A stretch of 64,000 bases of DNA from Adiantum capillus-veneris (taxonomy: Eukaryota; Streptophyta; Polypodiopsida; Polypodiales; Pteridaceae): assembly GCA_014529385.2 (NCBI GenBank), contig CM043942.1, positions 35,549,969-35,613,968 of the forward strand, given 5' to 3'. Shown here in pieces: positions 1-11,838 of the stretch. The position numbers were made by a program, and so were the translations under genes. Every line of letters starts with the position of its first letter. The stretch's first letter is position 1. The notes beneath the pieces are model-generated. The model saw nothing but the letters and a program-made list of their open reading frames with translations, did not search any database and was not told where the DNA came from.

Positions 1-959
1 GCAGAGTTGCACGACAACGTCCACAAGAAATTAGCCACTCAATGGCTTTGCAGTTCAAACTAGAAGTAGCAACTTTAATGGACCTCCCACCTTGCTTTAC
101 TCTCTTACACCACCATTTCACACACTTCACCTCACACCACAACAATGCGACAATACATTTAGTGTGTAGAAGAGGCCTCCTTTTATATGCCAAAATGGGC
201 TGCCCTATCTCATGAGAGACAACCGTGTGTAGCTGCCCTTGTGTAGACAAGTTCATGTAGAGCTCTTCCATGCGCCCATGTGTAGCCATCTTTAGGTAGA
301 CAAGTCCATCTAAAACTTGGTCATCGGCCATGGACTTCCAACCACCTGCCAACCAGGCATTGATCATCGGCCACAGGCCAACCGACCGGCTGCTTTTTGA
401 TCACTTTTCGGCTCTTATCCAGTCATAATATTGCAGCAAAATGGAATACTCCGACAAGCTAGAGTCTGGGTTGGAATTTTTGGTCTTTGGACGAGTGATT
501 TTTCTCACGTACAATGGCTTCTCCTCATATCGAGGGCCTTACAAATGTGCATTTTGAGAATACAAATTTCAAGGGGTGAATTAGGCTCCATACTTAACAA
601 TCCTCAAATGCTCAACTTTAGAGTACAATGTAAGTCATTGTAAAGAGTAGTGTTACAAACCGGCCGGCCGGTCAGTCCCACTTTTCTTTGGCCGCTTTGT
701 GGCAAAATAAGAATATTTCTCAAATGATGGTTGTTTGTGACCTCATTTGCAAACTCATTGCGACTCTTTCATTGCAATAAGAAAATGTAACATAATGGCA
801 GGAAGGTACCATCTGCTACGGCCAAACAAACAGTTGAAAGTAGGATGCAACATGTTGGATTGAACATAACAGATAATGTTTTTGCCACTTTTGGTGAATA
901 GTTCACTTAGATTTTGGATCATAATGTCTTGCTCCCGAGATTTTTCTTGGGGGTGTAGT

Positions 960-961
<2 letters not shown>
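1..961. other. Non-coding DNA, no gene recognised
   Basis: Only short unconserved reading frames occur here. A TATA-like stretch lies near 181-190, and a GC-rich palindromic patch built on CCGGCCGG lies at about 660-672. It could be remnant LTR or the flank of the Helitron to the right, but I find no second copy in the window to prove either. Confidence 0.4.

Positions 962-1036
<75 letters not shown>
962..1036. repeat. (CT)n microsatellite
   Basis: An uninterrupted CT dinucleotide run of about 75 bp. On the minus strand it gives an Arg-Glu repeat reading frame that is low-complexity and not a gene. It is the complement of the (GA)n run about 200 bp to the right. Confidence 0.95.
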
Positions 1037-1038
<2 letters not shown>

Positions 1039-1040
1039 AC

Positions 1041-1220
1041 ACATAGGTCCTATACGTCCATATAAGAATCTTGATTTTAATATGAAATATATGTCCTCTT
1101 TTCATTATCCAACCCTCTCTCTCACTCTCTCAAGGGTACATAAGTCCTTTACGTCCATAGAAGAATCCTGATTTTAATATAAAATATATGTCCTCTTTTC
1201 ATTATCCGACCCCCCCTCTA
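1041..1220. repeat. Tandem duplication, 97-bp period, two copies
   Basis: The block from 1041 (acataggtcc...) recurs from 1138 (acataagtcc...) with few substitutions. Both copies contain a TTTTAATAT and ATATATGTCC core followed by a pyrimidine-rich tail. The duplication lies between the CT and GA microsatellites. Confidence 0.85.
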
Positions 1221-1234
1221 TCTCTCTCTGTATT

Positions 1235-1236
<2 letters not shown>

Positions 1237-1274
<38 letters not shown>
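1237..1274. repeat. (GA)n microsatellite
   Basis: A GA dinucleotide run of about 38 bp, reverse complementary to the (CT)n run at 962-1036. The pair could fold into a hairpin with a loop of about 200 bp. Confidence 0.95.
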
Positions 1275-1275
<1 letters not shown>

Positions 1276-2395
1276 AAGATGAATCCAAAACTAATCATGG
1301 GAGTCAAGATGGATTTTCGATATACATTTTACTCATTTCCCAATTTAATTCCTCCTTATAAAATTTGACCTGCCTTTTTTATATGGAAGAAGTCTTTGCA
1401 TGTTTTTCTATGGACCGCTTCACAGTCAGCATAGTTCGGGACTACCTATCACACTTGAGAGATTCATCACTACAATCAATAAACACAATTTGACTCAAAA
1501 TGTATTTCAAACAACAATCAGCATGACCATGGACAATCAAAAATCAATTATTTGTTTTAATTAAAAATGAAGGTGCAATAAAAGCATCTCCACCAAGCAT
1601 CCTTGCTACTACATTCTTCAAATACCATAACCTTATACTAATATAACTCAAAATCGTAGTCTCCTACAAATTCTAGTACGTGCTCTAAACGTCCAAGGTC
1701 TAACTTCTACCAAATGATGACGTACATGGCATGGTGTATCGACTTGAGTAAAACCCCTAATCCGGTACTGCTCATCAAAGCCTATAAAGCAGAGCATTGC
1801 ATTAATAGGAAGCTGGAAGCCAACAAACCAAATTGTGGCAACTATTTGGTCACCATTCTCATTGTGTTCAAATGCAACATGTTAATATCCAAGTGTAAAA
1901 GATGAAAATTTCCCAAGGTATAATGATAACTCGTAAAGGCCAATAAGTACATGTGAAAATGTGCAACATTGCCTGCATTAAAAATAAAAATTGTTAGTTG
2001 GCACACTTATATTGAAACAATTCTAGGGCTAATGCTACAGTCACAAAGACTATATATTACCCTAAAACACCAGAGTTCTCCAAAACATGAACCACTGTAT
2101 TTGCAGATGTGTGTCCAAGCCAACGAAGGGGATCTAAAAAATGAAAAAGCAAAATGTAGATGGCGATGATGAGAGTAATAACCAATGTCAAAATATGCAC
2201 ACAAGCAAAACTCACTTTGAACCATTTGAGATGCACGACCTACAACATATGAAATGGCACGTCGAGGGTCCATCTGCCATCACAAGAAAGAAAAGGCAAT
2301 AAGAACATGGAAATGTCATTATTTGTGAGGAATTGTTAAGCTATGAAATGAATACAAATAATTCACTATTCTAAGGAGACAGCAACATACAAAGA
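1275..2395. other. Non-coding DNA downstream of the Helitron helicase
   Basis: No convincing coding frame. Because the helicase reads leftward and ends at 2396, the Helitron 3' end (CTRR preceded by a short hairpin) should lie in or left of this stretch. I did not find a terminus that satisfied me. Confidence 0.4.
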
Positions 2396-3835
2396 TCATC
2401 TAGTTGTCAATTGCAACACCTCTTTGTAAACAATATTTGGAGTCCTTGTTGCAGAAGCTGATATAACCCCATCATTACTTTGTAACTTTCTATTGTCAAC
2501 CACAACCTTGATGGCATTTGAAGATCTTACACGAGACATAGCCACATACAACTATCCATGGCTAAAAACAGGTGTCAAATATAGTCCCAAGATTCCAAGT
2601 GTTTGCCCATGTGCCTTGTTGATAGGCATTCCAAATGCAAGCTTGACAGGGAATTGTCGTCGTCTCATTTCAAAAGGAAGACCCAAGGAGCATGTGGTGA
2701 CAAAATCAATCCGTGGTATTAGCACAATATCCCCAGCATTCTTGCCTGTAATTATCTCTGCTTCTAAAACTCTACCATAGAGTTGTCTACATATAAGCCT
2801 TGTACCATTGCACAAACCACGCCTCACATCCAAATTACGCAACAGCATGATTAGAGAATTTTTTTAAAATTTTAGTACATGCGGTGGATATCCACCCCCG
2901 GTATTTAGAAACTCAAGGGTACATAAGTGGTGAATTTGATCCTCATTTGAACAAAGGGAGTCTGCACTCAAGTACTCTTTGCTTACACCTGGTAGCCGTC
3001 TCAAATCAAGACTGTTTATCATATCAATTTCTTTATTCTTTGGCGCAAGAATGCCACGCTCTTTGAAGAAGTTAGCAAAATTATCAACATACGACATGCT
3101 CCCATGTATGTGATCAATCAAATTTTCAATAGAATTTCCTTCCAAAATCATGTTCACGGGAATGATGACATCGTCATTGTCAGCATCCGCATGCACATCA
3201 CCATTGCCAATGTCAAGTACCCACGTTGCAAAGACTCTTTCTGTCTGAATTGTGGTGGAGTCCATCAAATGCACGTTTTCTGTCAATTTCAAAACCTCAA
3301 TTCGTTTCCATATGTTTGAATTGCACAACGACGCCCCCACTATGTCCTCACGTCGTCCCTTTGGAACAACTCGCAAAATTTGTCTAAAGTCGCCTCCCAA
3401 CAATAGTGTCTTGCCTCCAAACAAAACATCTTTCTACATGATGTCTCGCAACGTTCTATCAAAAGCCTCAAAAGCATGTCTATGGACCATGGGGGCCTCG
3501 TCCCATACAATCAAAGCGGTTTGCTTTAGTAATTTTGCAAGATTGCTAGTGACCTTCACATTACATGTAGAGTGGCTATTAACCTCTATAGGTATTTTGA
3601 ATCGTGAATGAGCAGTTCTTCCATTAGTGAGAAGCAATGCAGCAATTCCAGACGGTGCACAAGCTAGTGCAATTTTTTGATGGCCTCGTAATCGAGAGAG
3701 CAAGGCATTATATACAAAAGTTTTTCCTAATTCCCCAGGCCCATCCAAGAAGAGTGTACATCCCCTATTTTTTTTAGCAGCTTCTAGAACTGTACGATAA
3801 GCATGGCATTGACCTACATTTAATAATCTCTCCAT
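2396..3835 (-). pseudogene. Helitron PIF1-like helicase domain (C-terminal half), broken
   Basis: The domain unwinds DNA during Helitron rolling-circle transposition. From right to left it shows a Walker A motif written GPGELGKT instead of the usual GPGGTGKT, ACAPSGIAA, a Walker B-like IVWDEAPM, GGDFRQILRVVPKG, NGTRLICRQL, and a final FGMPINKAHGQTL motif. Blocks 3835-3434, 3424-2864 and 2848-2552 are separated by frame changes or stops. An in-frame TAG follows PVFSHG. Beyond it the same frame continues through LYVAMSRVRS and ends with TGA at 2396-2398, a typical helicase C-terminus. The stop most simply comes from CAG. Confidence 0.88.
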
Positions 3836-3843
3836 CTCTCAGG

Positions 3844-5310
3844 CTAAGTTTGATTGCTTGTGTACATCAAAAATTCTCTTCTTCTGAAGCAAACTATTCT
3901 CAAGCATTTGCAATTGTGATCTATCAATTTGACACATGCTAGGAAATTCACCACCCTCAACAAATTATCCAAGCTTGTCAAAGCCTGTGTCATTGCCATT
4001 TGATTGGACAAATCATCATTATGACCATGAGTTTGTAACACATGACAATAGTCCTCTAAAAATTGTATGGAGAACTTTGTCCATAACAGCTCGGGAGAGA
4101 CTGGTGCACTATACACAAGTATGATTGCAAAAAGCTCACGCAATTGTGGTCTAGTTCGGATAAAACTTGCCTCTTCCAAGCACATCATTCATTCCTCATC
4201 ACTTTGTAGCATCCCTCTAGCATTCCAAGCATCCTTGAAGGTGGGATAAGCGCAACCATCAACAATCTAGAGATCTTTAAATGAAGTACTACCCTTGCAT
4301 AAAGTAAGTAGCATTCTTAAGTATACAAGCCTCCAACACATGGGACTACATTGTATATTCGACCAATGCAATCACCTTTCTTACGTGCAGTCCAACATTT
4401 TTTATCTTTATTCCAAACCCATCTTTCTGGGAAGTCTATGTAACAAAGATTGTGTACCATAAGTTCAATTTGATTTATGGCAAACCATTCTGTTAGTGTT
4501 GTTCTTTTGTTACCATCATTCCTCAGAATTTCTCTTATGTCGGTCGTGTCTTGAAAGGTCACAGTCTTTTGCATGGGAAGGTGGACATGCAATCTTTGTA
4601 CCGATGGCTTTTCACAATGCATGTCAAAACCAAAGATTCTCCATAATGCCTCAGATGAGGACACATAGCGTGCATCAAGGTAGCTTTTTATCTCGTCAAC
4701 AATACCTTCCCCACCTTGAATCACAATGGTTGCTCGATCATGCCCCTTATATAAGTACTTGTACAAATACTTCATAGCACTAATTGTAGAGCACACTTCA
4801 TCATTGATGTGTGCTTTATATCTTATTGAAAGAAATGGATTGTAAGGCACCACCCATTGGTTGTCTAGCTTCTTTCCCTTTACAATCACATACTTTCCAT
4901 CATCCCTTCTCATGTATGTGGAATACCCAATGCTCTCAAGCATCGTGGAAACATAAAACTTTCAAGGGTACTTGAACCTACACTTTCCTTCTCTCATACA
5001 TGGACATTGGGGATACTCGGTACCACAGGGACCGTGTACATTAGAGCGACAAATTATCTCATATAGCTCAGGGAAGGATTGCTTATTAGGAAGTTTGGCA
5101 CAAACCAACCTATCATAGTCAGCTAATTCCAAAGGCTTAAATCTGCTTGCAAGAACCGACAAAATATGTGCATGGGGTAGACCTCTTTTGAAACTCGATT
5201 ACAGACACGTGACCTACTACATCTCCAAACACTGACCTCTTAATTAGTAGAGACATCATATCCCTAAACTTTCGGTAGAATATTTTCTCACCAAATCTGG
5301 ATGATCTGAA
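3844..5310 (-). pseudogene. Helitron Rep C-terminal part and linker, broken
   Basis: The block next to the insertion encodes HPDLV, VIEFQKR and, after a one-base frame change, LPHAHIL. These correspond to the His-hydrophobic-His metal-binding region of Helitron Rep nucleases, which nick and join single-stranded DNA. It is followed by the usual downstream segment (HGPCG, CMREGKCRFKYP, MKYLYKYLYKGHD, WRIFGFDM, LHVHLP, LCYIDFPERWVW). Reading is broken at about 5175, 4950 and 4200. The right edge, at 5310, is the breakpoint with the TIR insertion. Confidence 0.85.
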
Positions 5311-5313
5311 GTC

Positions 5314-5690
5314 ATTAGGAGAAATATGAACCTTGCATGGGCCTTGTAAGGAATCCTAATTTTTAGGGATTAAGGCTAATGGTGTGTAGGGTTAAGGGGA
5401 CAAGGGCATTCAAGAAGCTAGTTTTGAGTAGGCTTTTCTAGCCTTTTTTTTAGACACATGTAGGATGTGGACCTAAGAGGTCACCTTCTCTCTCTAGCTT
5501 TTTGAAAGTGAAGGGAGTAAAGAGGTGTGGCCACATCATCAAAAACATGGATCACTAAGAGCCAAAATTTGACTTTTTTTAAAAAAGTTATTTTTACTTA
5601 TTTTTGACTTAAAACTCCCCCCCAACATATATCCATATCAAAAAAGTATTTTTTGACATTTTTTAAAACTTACAAGCACTAAAAGTCCAA
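5314..5690 (+). repeat. Left terminal inverted repeat of the TIR element
   Basis: The outer 20 bp match the reverse complement of the right end with one or two differences. Further in, GGGATTAAGG, GGGGACAAGG, TCAAAAAAGTATTTTTTGAC and GCACTAAAA appear in the same order in both arms. The inner boundary is approximate. Confidence 0.6.
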
Positions 5691-5955
5691 TTTTTCAAAA
5701 AAAAACCTTTCTTCTCTCTTCCTCCTCCCTCCTTTCTCCCTCTCCTCTCCCTCCCTGCCCCTTCTCTCCTCCTCCTCCCCTCTCTCCCTCTCTCCCACTG
5801 TCCCCTTCTCTCCTCCCATGTTCCTCCTTCTCCCTCCCTGCCCCCTTCTCTCCTCCTTCTCCACTCTCTCTCTCTCTCCCCCACTACCCCCTTGTCTTCT
5901 CCCATGTTCCTCTCTCTCCCTCCCCCCTCTCTCTTTTCATCCTTTGCTTCCTCAT
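5690..5955 (+). repeat. Pyrimidine-rich tract (CTCC-type low complexity)
   Basis: About 265 bp almost purely of C and T, with repeats of TCTCCTCC, CTCTCTCC and the word CCCATGTTCC. Its translations (Gly/Arg/Glu-rich or Ser/Pro/Leu-rich) are compositional artefacts. Confidence 0.9.
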
Positions 5956-7660
5956 GCAACAACTACCATGGTGCTCAAGGACATCACAAATCGTATGCAT
6001 ACATATTTGCTTGTTCACAACGTTTGCATCGAAGGCCGCACGTGAGGGTGAGCAGAGGTCATCCCAGGAACGTCGTAGCATCGGTGAGATGAATGTTAAC
6101 GATTCTTCAATATCTTGCCAATACCATCACATATTTGAATAAAACACCCCTTTATGCAAGGTAACAATATACTTCTTGCTTTTGATTGTGTTCTTCTTAT
6201 CATAAACTTTGAAGTCTAAGGTGTTGCCTCTACTTGTTTTGTAGTGCTTGGCACAAAGGTTGCTTTTATGCACAAATAGTGAAAGGCTGCAGGTTAGAGA
6301 GGCCAAGTGTCACCACTTTTCCTCTAAAACAGTCTTCTTTGTTACATCTTGCGGGTAGGTGCTTCAAATCCATGCTTATTAGGGGTGGTAGTCTCATCCT
6401 AATGTATATTTTTATATTGTTTATTCCCAGCTAGATAGAAATACTTGCAAATTTGTACAACATATACTTAACAAGTGTCTTCATTATATAGCTTGCAAAT
6501 GTTGAATTCATACATGTTTTTGTTACAAGGTGACCTCTTGCTATGCTGGTTGAGTGGCGTTGTTTGCAAGAACGGCTCAAGGAACTGGCATAACATGAAG
6601 CTATTACGGTGGCACAAAGCTCTCCTCAGCGGCAATGTGGCTCCCACTACACCAAAAATCATTATGCTGACATGAAGAGATCCCTAGTAGGACAATGCAA
6701 AAACTTTTCATCAGCAGCAACACACTCTTTTCTAACATGAGGGCACTCCTACCAAAGATATTTTTATGTGATAGGTCACCCCAGGAGCATACCATGTCAT
6801 GGAATGGATGTAAGAACTATGACCACACTACTCCTTGTAAAGTGTTCACAGATGTATGTTTATCAAAGTTAATGAGAAGAAATTTGGACTTTTTTGTTTG
6901 TTGATGTGTAAGAGCACTCTAGGTCTACCATATTTTAGATTGTTTGATAAGTTAAATAAAATTTGTAGTCATTTAAAGTGTAAGTTTGTTTTTGTTTGGT
7001 AAGATTGTACATGAGAAGACATAATAAAGTATAAGAGATCTTGACGGAATAAGCCTCGATTAGATTCCTACCATGCACTTGTGACACCAGACCTCTCCTT
7101 GAACCTTTTGATTTCTATCATTGTGGGAAGTCTAAGGGTGGTCTATTTTCAAATTTTTAGCAATAACTTTTTTTTAAAGGAAATTTTGGTTATTTTAAAG
7201 TTTGTACACAGTCTAGGAGTTCATTCTGATTGTTTTCCTTCAGTTTCAATTTTTGATCGAGGGCACTCCTTGGAAGCCACTTTTGAAGGTGTTAGGGTGA
7301 GATTTTGAGAAAGTTTTGTATGTAGGAAATGCAGTCCTTAACACAATAAAAAACATTGGTTCTCTGAGTATTTTCAGATTCCATGGTTTTAATGCCCGTT
7401 CGAGCCCGTAGATTAAGGAAAAAGTAAGAAATGTCTGTTTTACATCATTTTTTAAGAAATTGCCAACTTGCACGTTGATTTTTGGAAAATCCGAGTAGGA
7501 TATGATTTTTTTGCATCACACAATAGTCGAAGAGCGCGACGAGATGAACAAATTTATGTGAGACAAGCCCAGACAGATTCAGAGCCAATTGAACACTAGA
7601 AGCTCTTGAAAACAGCCTAAAAGTCCAACACTTATTTTAAAAAAATTTTAAAAAAACTTA
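5956..7660. other. Interior of the TIR element, no gene recognised
   Basis: Only frames shorter than 80 codons, overlapping on both strands, none with a recognisable motif. It may hold a captured gene fragment, but I cannot name one. Confidence 0.4.
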
Positions 7661-7671
7661 CCACTTGAATT

Positions 7672-8469
7672 ATGACCATGCATAAAAATAAAGCCTGTAC
7701 TTGTCATTTTAGGGCCCAGGGGCCACAAGGGCGCGCAAATCAGCCATCCAAAATTTTTGGATGGCTGATTTGCACGCCTTTGTGGCCCCTCATGTTGAGG
7801 GTCCCTGGGGCCCTAAAATGACAAGCACAGGCTTTTTTTGATGCATAGCCATGAGATAGAATTGGGCAAATTGATGTATTCATAGCAAAAAACCCCCCCC
7901 CCCCCCCCCCCCACAATGGCAAATAGCTAAACATTGTATCATGCCATGCATAAAAATAAATCTTGTACTTGTCATTTTAGGGCCCCATGGACCCTCAACA
8001 TGAGGGGCCACAAGGGCGCGCAAATCAGCCATCCAAAAATTCCATCCAAAATTTTTGGATGGCTGATTTGCGCGCCCTTGTGGCCCCTCATGTTGAGGGT
8101 CCCTGGGGCCCTAAAATGACAAGTACAGGCTTTTTTTTATGCATAGCCATGAGATAGAATTGGGCAAATTGATGTATTCATAGCAAATCCCCCCCCCCCC
8201 CCCCAATGGCAAATAGCTAAACATTGTATCATGCCATGCATAAAAATAAATCTTGTACTTGTCATTTTAGGGCCCAAGGGACCCTCAACATGAGGGGCCA
8301 CAAGGGCACGCAAATCAGCCATCCAAAATTTTTGGATGGCTTATTTGCGCGCCCTTGTGGCCCCTCATGTTGAGGGTCCCTGGGGCCCTAAAATGACAAG
8401 TACATGATTTTTTTGATGCATAGCATGAGATAGAATTGGGAAAATTGATGAAATTGATATATAGCAATC

Positions 8470-8512
<43 letters not shown>

Positions 8513-9060
8513 ACAATGGCAAATAGCTAAACATTGTATCATGCCATACATAAAAAATAAATCTTGTACTTGTCATTTTAGGGCCCCAGGGACCCTCAAC
8601 ATGAGGGGCCACAAGGACGCACAAATCAGCCATCCAAAATTTGGCCACAAGGGCGCGCAAATCAGCCATCCAAAAATTTTGATGCATAGCCATGAGATAG
8701 AGTTGGGCAAATTGATGTATTCATAGCAAACGCCCCCCCCCCCCCCCCCCCCCACAATGGCAAATAGCTAAACATTGTATCATGCCATGCATTAAAAAAA
8801 GCTTGTACTTGTCATTTTAGGGGCCCAGGGACCCTCAACAAGAGGGGCCACAAGGGCGCGCAAACTGGCCATCCAAAATTTTTGGATGGCCAGTTTGCGC
8901 GCCCTTGTGGCCCCTCTTGTTGAGGGTCCCTGGGCCCCTAAAATGACAAGTACAAGCTTTTTTTAATGCATGTCCATGAGATAGAACTGGGCAGTTTAAT
9001 GTGTTCATAGCAACCCCTCCCCCCCCCAAATGGCAGATACCTAAACCTTGTATCATGCTT
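7672..9060. repeat. Tandem array of large palindromes separated by poly-C tracts
   Basis: About five units of roughly 230-300 bp. A full unit holds a leader (ATTGTATCATGCCATGCAT), a near-perfect inverted repeat of 150-190 bp centred on CCATCCAAAATTTTTGGATGG, a spacer (AGCCATGAGATAGAATTGGG, then a ...GTATTCATAGCAA tail), a poly-C run and ACAATGGCAAATAGCTAAAC. Palindromes are at about 7690-7836, 7961-8138, 8251-8415 and 8786-8972. The unit at 8561-8690 has lost one arm. C runs are about 20 (7893-7912), 16 (8189-8204), 42 (8471-8512) and 21 (8733-8753) bases, then a short interrupted run near 9014-9027. There is no conserved protein; Pro-rich and Gly-rich frames are artefacts. Confidence 0.92.
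8786..8972. repeat. Near-perfect 187-bp palindrome (fifth unit of the array)
   Basis: The outer arms CATGCATTAAAAAAAGCTTG and the matching inverted end are exact complements. The arms run through TCATTTTAGGGGCCC, GGGACCCTCAACAAGAGGGG, CCACAAGGGCGCGC and AAACTGGCCATCC to the centre. Arm sequences differ from the other units at two places (CAAGAG for CATGAG, ACTGGCC for ATCAGCC), and each change is matched in the opposite arm. Confidence 0.92.
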
Positions 9061-11439
9061 ATCAACCATTTTTTACTTCCTTGTGTCCATCCCCTGTTCT
9101 TGGAAATATCTTGGTCCCTATTTGTGCCTGGATGGGCATTCTACGCGCCGTTGTGGTCCCTCTTGTTGAGGGTCTCTGGGGCTTCAAAATGACAAATAGG
9201 CGCTTTGTTTTAATGTATGGCCATGAGATAGGTTGTAGTGTTTGATGTCCGGAGTATTCACTATGTCAAATTTTCCTATATCATGTCCGTTCACCACAAT
9301 GGATTGAAAGTAGCCCTTATAGGCCTTACCTACACATGTTTCTGTAACTTTACAAGAATATAAATTCCCTTCTGTTGAACACATGTGCTATGTTACATAT
9401 ACTTTAGTGAACTCGCAAGGTCAAAGGCCTCACAAATTTTGTGCACTCAGAACATTTAGCACTAGAAATCAACCAAACAAGGAGCCAATTTTTACTTCCT
9501 TGTGTTCACCTCGTGTTCTTGGAAATATTTTGGTTAAGCCATTTCTTTGGTATTTAAAACCACATGTGACCCCTATTGTTATAGTATCCGACCAAAGGTT
9601 TCTTGATTAGCAGTTATATAGGTTCGAGTGATACATATCTTCTATGTTAACAATGCATGTATCTATAATTTATGTTTACACTTTCTCTATCCAAATGAGC
9701 TACATAGTAAAAATCAAATCTGCAATTCAACAATTAAGTTCACAAGGTGATAGCTATTGGTATGATCTTTAACAATACCAAATAAATAGCTACCAATAGC
9801 GAATGAATAGGGATATTTAAGAAGGTTTGATACCAAAAACTTGTCAACACTACTCAAAAAGGTGGAAACTCAAAGGCTTTATAATATATACGATGAAACA
9901 AGAATCAATAATAATTCACCCCTATATATCTACACCTCCATCTCCAGTTGTCATTTCTCTAAGTCAAGCTTGGCATAGGAATAGTATGGAAACAATAACA
10001 TTTTGGAAAGCAAGAATTTAGCTTTTTCAACTTTTGAAATGTTGCTATTGATATATATTCAACATCCCCAAATGAGGACATCTTGACAAAGGTTATGATC
10101 CACTTAATAAGAATAACCATTAGTGATTAAACTGAAATCAAAATATTGCATGAATTTCTTCATGGTGGAATGATTAAGACTTGAAACTTCAAACATCTTA
10201 CAGACAAATCAGAATATCCAAAAAAATCAACAATATTTCTCAAATCTGTATGAAACTCCAGTAATCTAAATAAAATACTCTCACTCAGTGCGACACCATT
10301 TAACAAAAAGAAATATTTATATTGCATTTATAGAGGAATCCAGCCTCATAAAAATAATTACAAATGGAGACAATGTTGTTGCTGTTAGGCTTCTCTTACA
10401 AGTATTTGTCTTTCTCATCTAGAGATTCATATACACGAGTATTTGTGTGTCTATGACACTAGGGAAGATAGTAGTACTATAGGGATGGCTTTTCTAAGAG
10501 CTCCTAGAGAGTACCTATTGGTTCAAGATTCTACAAAAATCCTACTATTCTTATCAAAATCTTTTAACACGGTAGTGAAAGGTTCCTCACGGAACAAAAA
10601 TAGGGTGATTTCCATCTCTACACATGGTTGCTTGCTCATGTCCTCTCAAAACAAGTTGACTCTGTAAGTAAACAACAGATTATGTGAGCACAAAGTTATA
10701 AAGTACAAAATGATATCATTCTAATAATCTAATGACAACTATACAAAGAATAAATTATAAGAAAAATCTTTGATAACTCTCCATAGATAACACAACTTAC
10801 TTACATTGTGAGACTCAATCACATGTTACAAAACTATAGATGGCGCACCAAAGCCATCAACAAAATAGCACCACCCAATGTTATGAGGTGTGAAGCCTAA
10901 ACATTGAAAGCCATAAAGAGGTTAATTCCCTCCAGCATGATAAACTTAAAGATGGAGATGATCTTAAGCTTTGAATGTAAGCTACAAGGGTAGTTTTCTC
11001 ACCATTCTATCTTTATGTTGGAGATGAATCCTTGCAATGCCCATACACTATTCACACCTCTTGTTCTTGTGGTATGCAAATCATGTGAGTTGATGCTTTT
11101 TCCACCTTCGGGAGTAGAGGTTTCCATGTAGTGTGAGTGAATGAAAGTAGAAGGAGCAGAATCTTGTTTCATGCTGTAATGGAGGTGAGAGAAGGGAGAG
11201 GAGCTAGCTTGGTGTGGAACTATGTGGTGGGCAAGGGGAAGAGATGGGGAAGAAGCTTGCTTGGTGTTACAATGGAGATGGGAGAAAGCTAGTAGAGAGA
11301 TAATGTTGGACTATAGGGGGTGCATGTGGTTGTTGCAGCCATGGAGAGCTTGGAAAAGGGTTTGTAGAGAGAGAAAATCACTTTTAGCTATAGAATAGGT
11401 TTGGAAAGACTTTGGAGGGTGGAAAATGATGTTTTGAAA
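9061..11439. other. TIR-element interior with a decayed array unit, otherwise no gene
   Basis: 9130-9235 is a diverged single arm of the array (GTGGTCCCTCTTGTTGAGGG, then GCCATGAGATAGG). A block of about 50 bp beginning TTTTTACTTCCTTGTGT occurs twice, at about 9067-9118 and 9487-9535. From 9600 to 11439 the DNA is AT-rich with no reading frame above 80 codons and nothing I recognise. Confidence 0.5.
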
Positions 11440-11838
11440 TTTTTTGAAAAAAATTAATTTTTTGGAATTTTTTAGTGCACGTTTTTTACTTTTGGAGGTC
11501 AAAAATACTTTTTTGACCATGAAACAGGTTAGGGGACCTTTTAAGAAGGGAAAACTTGAAATTTGAAATTTTTTGAAATTTTGAAATTTTTAGTGTATTT
11601 TTAAATCCGGGCCAAAAAGTGGGGGAAAAAAGGTCAAAGTGGTCCCCCCCCCCCTCCCTTTCCCCTGGCCACCTCCCTTACATTCTCACTAGGTAAGAGG
11701 CCATTAAGAGGTGTAAGGCTACCTTGTCCCCCTACTTTTTTGAGGGTATAGAGTGTGTCCACCACCCTCTTCCTATTGGCTGGCCTCTAATTAACCTTAA
11801 TCCCAAAGGGCCCCTAGAGGGTTCATATTTTTCCTAAT
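11440..11838 (-). repeat. Right terminal inverted repeat of the TIR element
   Basis: Read on the minus strand it begins ATTAGGAAAAATATGAACCC and shares the ordered landmarks of the left arm, with substantial divergence and a poly-C/G patch near 11643-11655. The inner boundary is approximate. Confidence 0.6.

Noticed and set aside
755-1105. Arg-Glu repeat protein on the minus strand
   Set aside because: It is the translation of a CT/GA microsatellite; the same artefact appears at 15706-15897, 22017-22205 and 53443-53697.
2000-2040. Helitron 3' end at the CTAG near 2022
   Set aside because: The base following CTAG on the minus strand is A rather than the expected T, and no convincing hairpin precedes it.
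5663-5962. Gly/Arg/Glu-rich minus-strand protein
   Set aside because: Product of a pure pyrimidine tract; no start context and no non-repetitive sequence.
8315-8726. Poly-Pro and poly-Gly proteins
   Set aside because: Translations of the poly-C tracts in the palindrome array, open on both strands only because of composition.
7672-9060. CRISPR-like array
   Set aside because: Units are long palindromes with conserved spacers and poly-C runs, with no variable spacers or cas genes, in a plant-like context.
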